Shown: positions 28,419 to 36,301 of the stretch, one piece after another | Layout: every line of letters starts with the position of its first letter | Position numbering within the stretch: the first letter of the stretch is position 1 | NCBI RefSeq assembly: GCF_002736105.1 | Contig: NZ_CP024123.1 | Coordinates: 112,001-176,000 of the forward strand | Direction: 5' to 3' | DNA from: Solibacillus sp. R5-41 | GTDB lineage: Bacteria > Bacillota > Bacilli > Bacillales_A > Planococcaceae | DNA length: 64,000 nucleotides | Notes under the pieces: generated by a model | What the model saw: the letters and a program-made list of their open reading frames with translations, nothing else | Database searches by the model: none | Told to the model about the DNA's origin: nothing | Made by a program: the position numbers and the translations under genes

Positions 28419-29022
28419 TATTCATGTGAAATGGCAAGAAGTACATGGAAATCCATTCAACGAAGAAGATGTGAATCGATTGTATGAGCAGTTTGAGAAA
28501 CAATTAATGGTTTCTCTTGCTGAATATACAACACCAATCCCGGGTGTCATTGAAACAGTAGAATGGTTGCGTGCTAACAATATTAAAATTGGTTCAACTA
28601 CAGGATATACAAAAGAAATGATGATGGTTGTAGTACCGGAAGCGAAGAAAAAGGGGTATTCACCAGATCATATTGTCACACCGACCGATTTAGCAAACGT
28701 GGGACGTCCATATCCATATATGGTTTTTGAAAATATGCGTCAACTACAATTAAGCAATGTGCAACATGTTGTCAAAGTAGGAGATACATCTTCAGACATT
28801 AAAGAGGCGCTACATGCTGGTGTTTGGGCAGTAGGGGTTATTGTTGGGAGCTCAGAAATGGGTGTTAGTGAGGAAGAATTTCAACAGCTAACAACAGAGC
28901 AGCAACAACAGCTTATTGAAAAAACACGTGTGAAGTTTGAATCATACGGTGCACATTTTACAATTGAAACAATGCAACAGTTACCACAAATTGTAGGGGA
29001 AATTGAAGCAAACTTGGAATAA
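28410..29022 (+). pseudogene. phnX: Phosphonoacetaldehyde hydrolase (PhnX), N-terminus deleted
   Basis: A HAD-superfamily enzyme that splits phosphonoacetaldehyde to acetaldehyde and phosphate. The remaining ~204 residues match PhnX from LPRI onward: TTPIPGV, GSTTGYT, VGDTSSDIKEA and GAHFTIETMQ. About 60 residues of the N-terminus are missing, including the nucleophile Asp (FDWAGTT) and the Schiff-base Lys of the cap. It cannot be catalytic. No start with a ribosome site is present. Confidence 0.9.
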
Positions 29023-29143
29023 ACAATTTTTTATAGCATCAAAAGAATTTAAAATCTCTTTAGGCTGCTTGATTTACATGTCAAATGGGGGTGAAGTAGC
29101 CCAAATTTATTAGAATCACCACCCCTTTTCATATCAAAATAAG

Positions 29144-29181
29144 GCACTTCTTGTTCAGTTTTGAACAGGAAGTGCCTTAAT
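29144..29181 (+). terminator. Long hairpin, likely phnX terminator
   Basis: AAGGCACTTC-TTGTTCA and TGAACA-GGAAGTGCCTT pair over about 16 bp. It abuts the start of repeat copy (ii). Confidence 0.7.
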
Positions 29182-29317
29182 TAATTACGCCTTGGCATAA
29201 TTGTGTCCAGATTTTTTTCGAGCTTGCTCGAAAAAAATCTGTGACATCCGCCGGGGGTTTAACTTGATTCATCTCACACTTATAGAAGTGGAGGACGTCT
29301 ACTGAAGCAAGTTAAAT
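29182..29317 (+). repeat. Dispersed palindrome-ended element, copy (ii)
   Basis: The left-end hairpin region AATTACGCCTTGGCATAATT is followed by GTGTCCAG. Then comes a perfect 15-bp palindrome (29209-29240: AGATTTTTTTCGAGC / GCTCGAAAAAAATCT), then GTGACATCCGCCGGGG. It closes with the right-end CACTTATAGAAGTGGAGGAC, CTGAAGCAAGTTAAA. Same parts as copy (iii) on the opposite strand, with the middle deleted. Confidence 0.75.
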
Positions 29318-29367
29318 GGTATGAAGGAGCTTTTGTTGCGCATGTTAATAGTCTAAATGAAAAATTT

Positions 29368-29526
29368 CTATTTTTTAGTTTTCGTTTCTGAGACTGATTT
29401 CATAAGATCTGTAAATTCTTTAGAAAATTCCTCTCTCACTTTGTTGGGGGCAATCTTTTGGTTTTTCGGTGTTTGGGGTAAGGAACCTTTGTTACTGCTT
29501 TTACCTTGTTTATTATCTCTTCCCAT
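29368..29526 (-). CDS. YfhD-like small protein
   Basis: 52 residues, start MGRDNKQGKSS, a central SLPQTPKNQKIA and an acidic/basic C-terminal helix. GGAGAG lies 7 nt before the ATG. The MGR..K..LPQ(T/V)P pattern matches the YfhD family of small Bacillales spore-associated proteins. Assignment from memory of the pattern. Confidence 0.65.
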   Translation of the reverse strand: MGRDNKQGKSSNKGSLPQTPKNQKIAPNKVREEFSKEFTDLMKSVSETKTKK

Positions 29527-29658
29527 GATTATCTCTCCTTTCATTTTGAATCCTTCTTAATATGGCATGGAAACCGTTTTTTAATCACAAAAAATAAATT
29601 AAATTGACCAGAAAAGTAATTAACGAACCACATCTTTTTCAACAATTTATATGAACGA

Positions 29659-29690
29659 TAAAAAAACCAGCATATCGAAATATACTGGTT
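29659..29690 (-). terminator. Terminator of the DMT transporter gene
   Basis: Read on the minus strand, AACCAGTATAT pairs with ATATGCTGGTT, followed by T7. Confidence 0.75.
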
Positions 29691-29719
29691 AATATCTAAA
29701 ATTTAATAATAATAAAACT

Positions 29720-30628
29720 TTATTCAGCTGGAGCAGAGACTTTGTGCCGTTTTCTCGCGGCGAAATAAGAAGGTAAAACCATACCGATTAACACGAGAAT
29801 AATTCCTCCTACTTGTATTGCTGTTAACGTTTCTTTTAACACGATGACAGATACGATAATCGCAACGGGTAATTCTACCGCGCTAAGTATCGGAACAAGT
29901 CCTCCTCCAACTTTCGGTGCAGCGACTGAGAATAATAAAATTGGTAAAATAATGCCGAAAAGTCCGAGCACTAAACCGAATTTCCATAAGCCTGCTGTAA
30001 GTTGTCCATTCCAAATGATTTCAGGTGATAGGAAGATTGAAACGACGATAAGTGAAACGATGGATAAAATAAATGTTCGTCCAATCATTGTCACCCCTGC
30101 TACTGGACGCGCATTAATTTGTAAAAAACCTGCGAAGCTAAAGGCAGCTGCAAAACCAAGTACCCAACCTTGCCAAGCAATTTGTGATAAATCGACATCA
30201 ATAATGCCTGCTGCAAGAATCGTCCCGGCCAATAAAAACGCTAATGAAATGAGTTCTATGCGGCTTGGGGGACGCTTTTTAATAATGCAGTCCATAAATA
30301 GACCAATCCAAGTAAATTGGAAGAGCATAACAACTGCGAGTGAAGCTGGTAAATAATTTAAAGATTCTCCGTAAACAATTCCGGTAAAGGCAGTTAACAC
30401 ACCTGCACATATAAGGAAAAATACGTCGGATTTCGTGAGCTTTGGTAATGTTCGCTGTGTCGCGATAAATAACACGAGGGCAAGTAAAAAACCAAAAACA
30501 TATTGGCTAGTAACGGCCTCGGAAGAAGTGTATCCATGTTGCATTGCTACTTTTACGATTGTCGATAAAATACCGTAACTACTAGAGGCAATGACAATCA
30601 TTAGGGGGTAAATCCAATTTGCTTTCAT
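29720..30628 (-). CDS. EamA-family drug/metabolite transporter
   Basis: 302 residues with ten predicted helices in two EamA repeats (about 6-140 and 150-290). The second ends with the typical LKETLTAIQVGGIILVLIGM. It is an inner-membrane exporter of an unknown small metabolite. It follows the GNAT gene by 16 bp on the same strand, so the two are likely co-transcribed. Confidence 0.9.
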   Translation of the reverse strand: MKANWIYPLMIVIASSSYGILSTIVKVAMQHGYTSSEAVTSQYVFGFLLALVLFIATQRTLPKLTKSDVFFLICAGVLTAFTGIVYGESLNYLPASLAVVMLFQFTWIGLFMDCIIKKRPPSRIELISLAFLLAGTILAAGIIDVDLSQIAWQGWVLGFAAAFSFAGFLQINARPVAGVTMIGRTFILSIVSLIVVSIFLSPEIIWNGQLTAGLWKFGLVLGLFGIILPILLFSVAAPKVGGGLVPILSAVELPVAIIVSVIVLKETLTAIQVGGIILVLIGMVLPSYFAARKRHKVSAPAE

Positions 30629-30644
30629 GTTGTTCCGTCCTATT

Positions 30645-31208
30645 CTAATGAAGCGATTTCACCATATGATGAAACGGTTCGTCTATAATTGTCCAAGGCT
30701 CTGTGACATCAAAGCCCATACGTTCATATAAACGACGTGCATCAAGTTTTTCGAGTTCTACATTTAATGATAATTTTTGGTATCCTAGTTTTCGCCCATG
30801 TTCTTCAGCGAATTGAAGAAGCTTTGTCCCAATACCGAGACCGCGAGCCTCTTTTGACACACAAATGGTATCAATATAATATTCGTCCTCATGAGCTTCC
30901 ACATCAATCGTTAGGCGAATTCCTTTTTGCGCAAGCTGTGCTTCGAGCTGGCTATCAAGTATTGCCCCTTTTATTCCATCATATAAAACAACAATCCCTT
31001 GCACTGTATCATTTGCTACAGCAACAAATGTATTCAAATAGGAATGTCTGTTTGACGTTTCTTTTACAAGCTGTTCTAAGGTAGCAATTATTTTTGGTAA
31101 TTCTTGCTCGCCCGTCAAATTATTGGCTATATCTCCAATCGCATCAGAAATTAAAGGAGCAATTGCTTTTGCATCGGCAATTTCAGCTTGTCTAATAAAA
31201 ATGTTCAT
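30645..31208 (-). CDS. GNAT-family N-acetyltransferase
   Basis: 187 residues. The acetyl-CoA loop is in SKEARGLGIGTKLLQFAEEHG, and the C-terminal LYERMGFDV is standard for the family. AAGGAGAGG precedes the ATG. The acceptor is unknown. Confidence 0.92.
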   Translation of the reverse strand: MNIFIRQAEIADAKAIAPLISDAIGDIANNLTGEQELPKIIATLEQLVKETSNRHSYLNTFVAVANDTVQGIVVLYDGIKGAILDSQLEAQLAQKGIRLTIDVEAHEDEYYIDTICVSKEARGLGIGTKLLQFAEEHGRKLGYQKLSLNVELEKLDARRLYERMGFDVTEPWTIIDEPFHHMVKSLH

Positions 31209-31333
31209 ATTAAATCCTCTCCTTATCCAACAAATTATAACAGAAATCTGAACAGTAAGCTGAAATGGAATAGTTCAGAATAGTTTAAAGCTTTATCGAA
31301 ATCATAGTTCTATGGTAAATTAAGAGGAATAAA

Positions 31334-32305
31334 ATGTCGGAGGTTAGACAACTCATGAGTCAGTCAGACAAGGATTTCATTTTAGTATATGGAGATGCTT
31401 TTGTTGATTATATCGCAAATGACCAAACGAATACGTCATTTACAAAATATCTAGGTGGTGCAACGATTAATGTTGCGGCAGGCATTAGCCGAATTGGTGC
31501 TCCATCTGCGCTTATTACCATTACAGGGGATGATGAAACATCTCAATTTTGTCGCGAGGAAATATTAAATGAAGGCGTAAATTTAGATTATGCAATTTAC
31601 GACCCAAGTAAACGTGTAAGTGGCGTTTATGTACATTTAAACGAAAATTGTGAGCGTGAATTCAAAGATTATATAGACGAGACTCCAGCGCTGCAAGTGT
31701 CACCGGTGCAATTACAAGAGGCAGCATTTAAACGCGCTTCTATTTTTAATGTGTGCTCAGGGACAATGTTTGAACCGACAGCACTTGCAACGACACGTGC
31801 TGCGGTTGACATGGCGAAGGACAAGGGTGCTATTTTAGCGATTGATGCGAATATCCGTCCATTGCGTTGGAACTCAGAGCAGCAATGCCGAGAAACGATT
31901 GCTTCATTTTTTGAAGATGCGGATATTTTAAAACTTACGGATGAGGAACTATTTTTCTTAACAGAAACGGATACAATCGAGGATGGCTTAGCAAAATTAG
32001 ACGAACTATTAGTGCCGATTGTACTTATTACAGTTGGGGCTGACGGTGCTTATGCGGTATTGAATGGTGAGATTATCCATGTAACGGTAGACCCTATCGT
32101 TCCAGTAGATACAACAGGTGCTGGAGATGCCTTTATGGCAGGCGTTTTGCGTTATGTTCATTTTAATGGTCTTCCAACTGTCGTAGAAGAATTAATTAAG
32201 TGTGTGTCATTTGGCAATAAATTAGGTGCAATGGCAGCAACTAAACCAGGAGCTTTAACGGCACTACCAAGTTTTGAAGATATTAAGCATCTAATTGAAG
32301 AATAA
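31334..32305 (+). CDS. PfkB-family carbohydrate kinase
   Basis: A 323-residue ribokinase-like fold. It starts FILVYGDAFVDYIAN, has the GG signature YLGGATINVA, and ends in the anion-hole/catalytic motif DTTGAGDAFMAG (base Asp). It resembles fructokinases, but the sugar cannot be deduced. AGAGGAA precedes the ATG. The phosphatase-like gene follows 13 bp later. Confidence 0.93.
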   Translation: MSEVRQLMSQSDKDFILVYGDAFVDYIANDQTNTSFTKYLGGATINVAAGISRIGAPSALITITGDDETSQFCREEILNEGVNLDYAIYDPSKRVSGVYVHLNENCEREFKDYIDETPALQVSPVQLQEAAFKRASIFNVCSGTMFEPTALATTRAAVDMAKDKGAILAIDANIRPLRWNSEQQCRETIASFFEDADILKLTDEELFFLTETDTIEDGLAKLDELLVPIVLITVGADGAYAVLNGEIIHVTVDPIVPVDTTGAGDAFMAGVLRYVHFNGLPTVVEELIKCVSFGNKLGAMAATKPGALTALPSFEDIKHLIEE

Positions 32306-32318
32306 TGGAGGGATCGCA

Positions 32319-32732
32319 ATGAATCGTCATTATAATGAGTTAGTAGTAGGTCGAATTTTTATTGGCAGTGCTGAGGATACCGAACAAGCTGTCCTATCCG
32401 AGCAAATTGATACGGTATTTGATGTACGTGTCAATGGACGTGAAGGTGAGCAAGCATACAACTATATTCACGCACCGATTACCGAAGAGGCAACAGCTGA
32501 AACAATTAAAGTAGGCGCGGTAAAATTAGCAGAAGCTTATCAAGCGGGTGAAAAAATTTATATTCATTGCGGTAGTGGCACAGGCCGTGCGGGTGTAATG
32601 GCTGTGGCGACATTATTAGAAATTGGGGTCACATCGAATTTGGATGAGGCAATCTCACAGGTGAAAAACGCACGTCCAGCAGTCAAAGTACGTGAAAACA
32701 TGCAGGCTGCTCTTGAAACACTTTATAAATAA
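32319..32732 (+). CDS. Protein-tyrosine-phosphatase-like protein
   Basis: 137 residues. The Cys-based phosphatase loop HCGSGTGRAG (HCx5R) is intact, with an upstream Asp in VFDVRVNG. It could act on phosphotyrosine or on sugar phosphates. Coupling to a sugar kinase makes a metabolite role plausible. ATG 32319 has GGAGGG in front. Confidence 0.85.
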   Translation: MNRHYNELVVGRIFIGSAEDTEQAVLSEQIDTVFDVRVNGREGEQAYNYIHAPITEEATAETIKVGAVKLAEAYQAGEKIYIHCGSGTGRAGVMAVATLLEIGVTSNLDEAISQVKNARPAVKVRENMQAALETLYK

Positions 32733-32738
32733 TTTTAA

Positions 32739-32778
32739 AAACGAAATCGCTCTTAATTAAGTGATTTCGTTTTTTTTG
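32739..32778 (+). terminator. Rho-independent terminator
   Basis: ACGAAATC pairs with GATTTCGT, with inner CTTAATTAAG, then eight T. Confidence 0.85.
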
Positions 32779-32898
32779 TTGTATTTAAATTTTGTTTTGC
32801 AACTATTGGTTGACAAATGCATAAAAAATTAACGTACATTCGCTATTTTTTTCCATTTAATTTCATTATAGTGAGTAGTAAGAGGAGGCATGCACCAC

Positions 32899-34017
32899 AT
32901 GCAAAACTTTCAATTTGCCCAAATATTTACGGAGCGCCGAAAAGAACTACAGGTTACGCAAGAACAAATTGCGCACTATGTCGGTGTATCACGCGCGGCA
33001 GTTTCGAAGTGGGAGAAGGGGCTCAGTTATCCCGATATCACACTTTTGCCGAAGCTCGCGACTTATTTCAATGTGTCGATTGATCTTCTTCTGGGTTATG
33101 AACCGCAAATGACGAAGGAGCGGATTATGTCTACTTATGCAACGTTTGCCATAAGGCTTGGGAATGAGCCGTTCGAACAAGTAGATCAACAAATCGACGA
33201 AATGTTAGCAGAATATTACTCATGCTTTCCATTTTTGTTAAAAATAGCGCAACTCTATATGAATTATTATCCGAAATCTACTAATCCTGATCAAATATTA
33301 GAAAAATGTCTTACACTATGTGAGCGCATAAAAACGCAAAGTCACCATTATCAGCTATCTAATGAAGCGAAGATTTTAGAGGCCTATATTTATATAATGC
33401 AAGGAAAACCAGAGCAAGTGCTTGAATTATTAGGAGAAGAAGCGGTCGTGCAATACGGCTCGGAGCAACTTATTGCAACGGCGCATACAATGCTTGGTGC
33501 TCAACATAAGGCGAAGGAAGTTTTACAAGTAAGTATGTATCAACAAACAGTTGGGTTAATCTCAAATGCAACGGAAACACTATTGCTTGAAATTGATCAT
33601 TCCGCTTATTTTGAAGAAACAATAAAACGTACGCAGCAGTTGCTTGATACTTTTCAAATTGCGAATTTAAATCCTAACATAGCGCTCGTTTTTTATATTA
33701 AAGCAGCCGGTGGTTATATGATGAAAGATCAAACAGAGCAGGCGCTTCAAATGATTGAGCGCTACACAAAAGTTTGCAGCACATTAAAATTCCCACTGGA
33801 GCTAACGGGAGATAGTTATTTTTATAAGCTCGGTCAATGGATTGATCAGCAGGAGCGAATTGATAAACAAGCACCACGAGATAATTTGTCGATTAAAAAG
33901 GATCTTGTCGCAAGCGTTACAAATTATCCATTGTTTAGCGCATTACAAGATAATGCACAATTTAAAATCATCATGACGAATTTACAAAATCATTTACAAC
34001 TAGAGGAGGAATTATAG
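32899..34017 (+). CDS. XRE-family helix-turn-helix regulator with TPR-like C-terminus
   Basis: 372 residues. The N-terminal HTH_3 (about 8-62) contains TQEQIAHYVGVSRAAVSKWE. The rest is helical TPR-like, as in peptide-responsive (Rap/PlcR/Rgg-like) regulators. ATG 32899 has AGAGGAGG 10 nt upstream. It leads an operon with the PLDc_N protein and an ABC exporter, so it probably controls it. Confidence 0.88.
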   Translation: MQNFQFAQIFTERRKELQVTQEQIAHYVGVSRAAVSKWEKGLSYPDITLLPKLATYFNVSIDLLLGYEPQMTKERIMSTYATFAIRLGNEPFEQVDQQIDEMLAEYYSCFPFLLKIAQLYMNYYPKSTNPDQILEKCLTLCERIKTQSHHYQLSNEAKILEAYIYIMQGKPEQVLELLGEEAVVQYGSEQLIATAHTMLGAQHKAKEVLQVSMYQQTVGLISNATETLLLEIDHSAYFEETIKRTQQLLDTFQIANLNPNIALVFYIKAAGGYMMKDQTEQALQMIERYTKVCSTLKFPLELTGDSYFYKLGQWIDQQERIDKQAPRDNLSIKKDLVASVTNYPLFSALQDNAQFKIIMTNLQNHLQLEEEL

Positions 34018-34217
34018 TGGAAGAACTAGCGAGTTTGAACTGGGCACTAATTGCACCGCTACTCATTTTACAATTTATATTGGCCCTTGTTGTTATCGTT
34101 GATATAGTGCGTAACGGCGCAACGAATGGACCGAAATGGTTATGGGTGATTGTTTCATTATTTGTTACAACAATTGGACCGATTTTATATTTTATTTTTG
34201 GACGTAAAAGCCAATGA
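34017..34217 (+). CDS. PLDc_N-domain small membrane protein (YxlE-like)
   Basis: 66 residues with two membrane helices. The PLDc_N pattern is seen in PKWLWVIVSLFVTTIGPILY and the terminal FGRK. The GTG start overlaps the regulator stop. Bacillus subtilis YxlE, a negative regulator in the sigY operon, is the same size and also precedes an ABC ATPase/permease pair. Confidence 0.85.
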   Translation: MEELASLNWALIAPLLILQFILALVVIVDIVRNGATNGPKWLWVIVSLFVTTIGPILYFIFGRKSQ

Positions 34218-35116
34218 TGTGTATTCAAGTAGAGCAATTATCAAAACAATTCGGTGAGCAAGAAGTTGTCGATCACGTGTCGTTTACACTGGAGGAACAT
34301 ACAGCTACCGCCCTCATTGGTCCGAATGGCGCGGGTAAAACGACAACACTATCGATGCTAGCAGGATTATTGCAACCAACAAAAGGTCAAATTATTATGC
34401 CAGGCATTACCGATATTCGAAGTGCAATTGGCTTTTTACCACAGTATCCACAATATTTTTCATGGCTAACAGCATTTGAATATTTGGAAATGACGGCGTG
34501 TTTAAGTGGTATGGAAAAACGAAAGGTCAAAAAAGAAGCACAAAAAATATTAGAATTCGTCGGTCTTGGTGCGTCGATGAATAAAAAAGTAGCAAACTTT
34601 TCAGGTGGTATGAAGCAGCGTTTAGGCATCGCGCAAGCTATTATCCATCAACCTAAATTATTGCTGCTAGATGAACCGGTTTCAGCGCTTGATCCTGTTG
34701 GACGTAGAGAGATTATGAACTTGCTAAAAGAGCTTCAACAGCAAACGACGATTTTGTATTCGACTCATATTTTAAATGATGCGGAGGAAATGACTGATCA
34801 AGTGCTCTTTTTACGGAACGGACAGCTTGTAGAGCAAGGGTCTCTTCAGCAAGTGCGTTCAAAATTTGATGAGCCACGTTATAAAATTCAGTTTGCATCA
34901 AGTGAAGAAGCAAGGCAGTTTACTAGTCAATCAGAGCTTGTAGCAAAGGCTGAACAAAATATTGTTTATGTGGATATAAGGAACGAAATACCGTCGATGC
35001 ATCAGCTGCTTCAGCGTTTAGCGAGCGCGCCTTATCGAGTTGTAAAAGTGGAGCGAGAGACAGCGAGTTTAGAAGAGATATTTATGAAGGTGGCGGGAAC
35101 AAATGAAACAATTTAA
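34214..35116 (+). CDS. ABC-2 transporter ATP-binding protein (YxlF-like)
   Basis: 300 residues. Walker A GPNGAGKTT, signature FSGGMKQRLGIAQA, Walker B LLLDEP and switch STHILNDAEE. Its start overlaps the PLDc_N stop and its end overlaps the permease by 14 nt. Likely an exporter for self-protection or an antimicrobial. Confidence 0.95.
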   Translation: MMCIQVEQLSKQFGEQEVVDHVSFTLEEHTATALIGPNGAGKTTTLSMLAGLLQPTKGQIIMPGITDIRSAIGFLPQYPQYFSWLTAFEYLEMTACLSGMEKRKVKKEAQKILEFVGLGASMNKKVANFSGGMKQRLGIAQAIIHQPKLLLLDEPVSALDPVGRREIMNLLKELQQQTTILYSTHILNDAEEMTDQVLFLRNGQLVEQGSLQQVRSKFDEPRYKIQFASSEEARQFTSQSELVAKAEQNIVYVDIRNEIPSMHQLLQRLASAPYRVVKVERETASLEEIFMKVAGTNETI

Positions 35117-35885
35117 TACATTGTTATTAAAAGAATGGCGTGAAAGCTTGCGTAGTTTTAAATTTATTTGGATTCCGATTGTCTTTGTTTTACTTGGTGT
35201 GAGCGATCCGCTCCTCAATTATTTTTTGGAGGACATTTTGAATGCAGTCGGTAATATGCCAGATGGATTTGCGATGATGATGCCCGAACTTCAAGCGGTG
35301 GACTTACTTGCTGCTTCTATGGGTCAGTTTCAAACAATCGGATTAGTTGTATTAATCGCAGCATATATCGGTACATTTAGTAAGGAACGTCAAAATGGCA
35401 CCGCGACACTGTTATATGTACGTCCAATTTCTTTTACAGCCATGTTTTTAAGCAAATGGATTGTAGCAAGTAGTGTGGCAATCATTAGTGCAACAGCTGG
35501 CTATGCAGGAAGTGTTTATTATACGGTACTTTTGTATGGCAAGGTAGACCCTGCTCGCTTCTTGGCGATGCTTGGTACGTATTACACATGGCTTCTTTTA
35601 GTAATGGCCATTACTGTGGCAATGAGTGCGGCATTCAAAACACCGATTGCTACGGCGATAACGATTATTTTGATTCCCATTGGTTTGTTTATTGATGCAA
35701 TAATTGGCGGTTTTTGGACGGTTACCCCATATAAATTGTCAACATACGGCATGCGTTTTATTGATGAATCGGTAACGATGCCAACGTTTTGGTGGACATT
35801 AACAATAACCGTTTTATTAATGCTTGCCTTTAATATTATAGGAATTTACTTTAGTAAAAAGCGAGCGAGTACGGTAAAGGTCTAG
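35103..35885 (+). CDS. ABC-2 transporter permease (YxlG-like)
   Basis: 260 residues with six hydrophobic segments and no ATP-binding motifs. The central FSKERQNGTATLLYVRPIS is typical of ABC-2 permeases. It pairs with the preceding ATPase. Confidence 0.9.
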   Translation: MKQFNTLLLKEWRESLRSFKFIWIPIVFVLLGVSDPLLNYFLEDILNAVGNMPDGFAMMMPELQAVDLLAASMGQFQTIGLVVLIAAYIGTFSKERQNGTATLLYVRPISFTAMFLSKWIVASSVAIISATAGYAGSVYYTVLLYGKVDPARFLAMLGTYYTWLLLVMAITVAMSAAFKTPIATAITIILIPIGLFIDAIIGGFWTVTPYKLSTYGMRFIDESVTMPTFWWTLTITVLLMLAFNIIGIYFSKKRASTVKV

Positions 35886-35984
35886 TATTTATATGAAGCA
35901 GGAGCTGCCAAATCAATTATAAAATAGTTGTAATATTTCATTTATATGGTATTGTAAAGTCATAATTTAATAAACTATTAAATG

Positions 35985-36135
35985 AGTGCTTATATTTTGA
36001 GATTAATAGGGAAATTAGTGAAAATCTAATGCAGCCCCCGCTACTGTAATAACTGATGAAATCACAAATATCACTGTCTAAGGATGGGAAGATGTGAGAG
36101 TAAAGTGAAGTTTAAGCCAGGAAACCTGCTTATTT
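35985..36135 (+). promoter_or_regulatory. Cobalamin riboswitch 1
   Basis: AGTGAAAATCTAATGCAGCC with CCCGCTACTGT and, about 75 nt later, the B12 box AAGCCAGGAAACCTGCTT. These elements and their spacing are those of adenosylcobalamin riboswitches. It lies upstream of cbiH60, so high cobalamin should switch off the biosynthesis operon, probably through the terminator at 36248. Confidence 0.93.
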
Positions 36136-36247
36136 AATTCGATTACTTACTTTTCGGTGGGAGAAGTGTAGATGAGAACTCAAATATGGCAGATCGTAGT
36201 AGATTCTATTTTTCGAAAATACGGTTTTTTGTATAAATTTTCAGATA

Positions 36248-36285
36248 CCCAAACTTCTTTTATAAAAGAAGTTTGGGTTTTTTTT
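36248..36285 (+). terminator. Riboswitch-controlled terminator
   Basis: CCCAAACTTCTTTTA pairs with TAAAAGAAGTTTGGG (15 bp perfect), then T8. It sits immediately before the cbiH60 ribosome site. Confidence 0.9.
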
Positions 36286-36301
36286 ATTGGAGGGGAATGT
36301 T

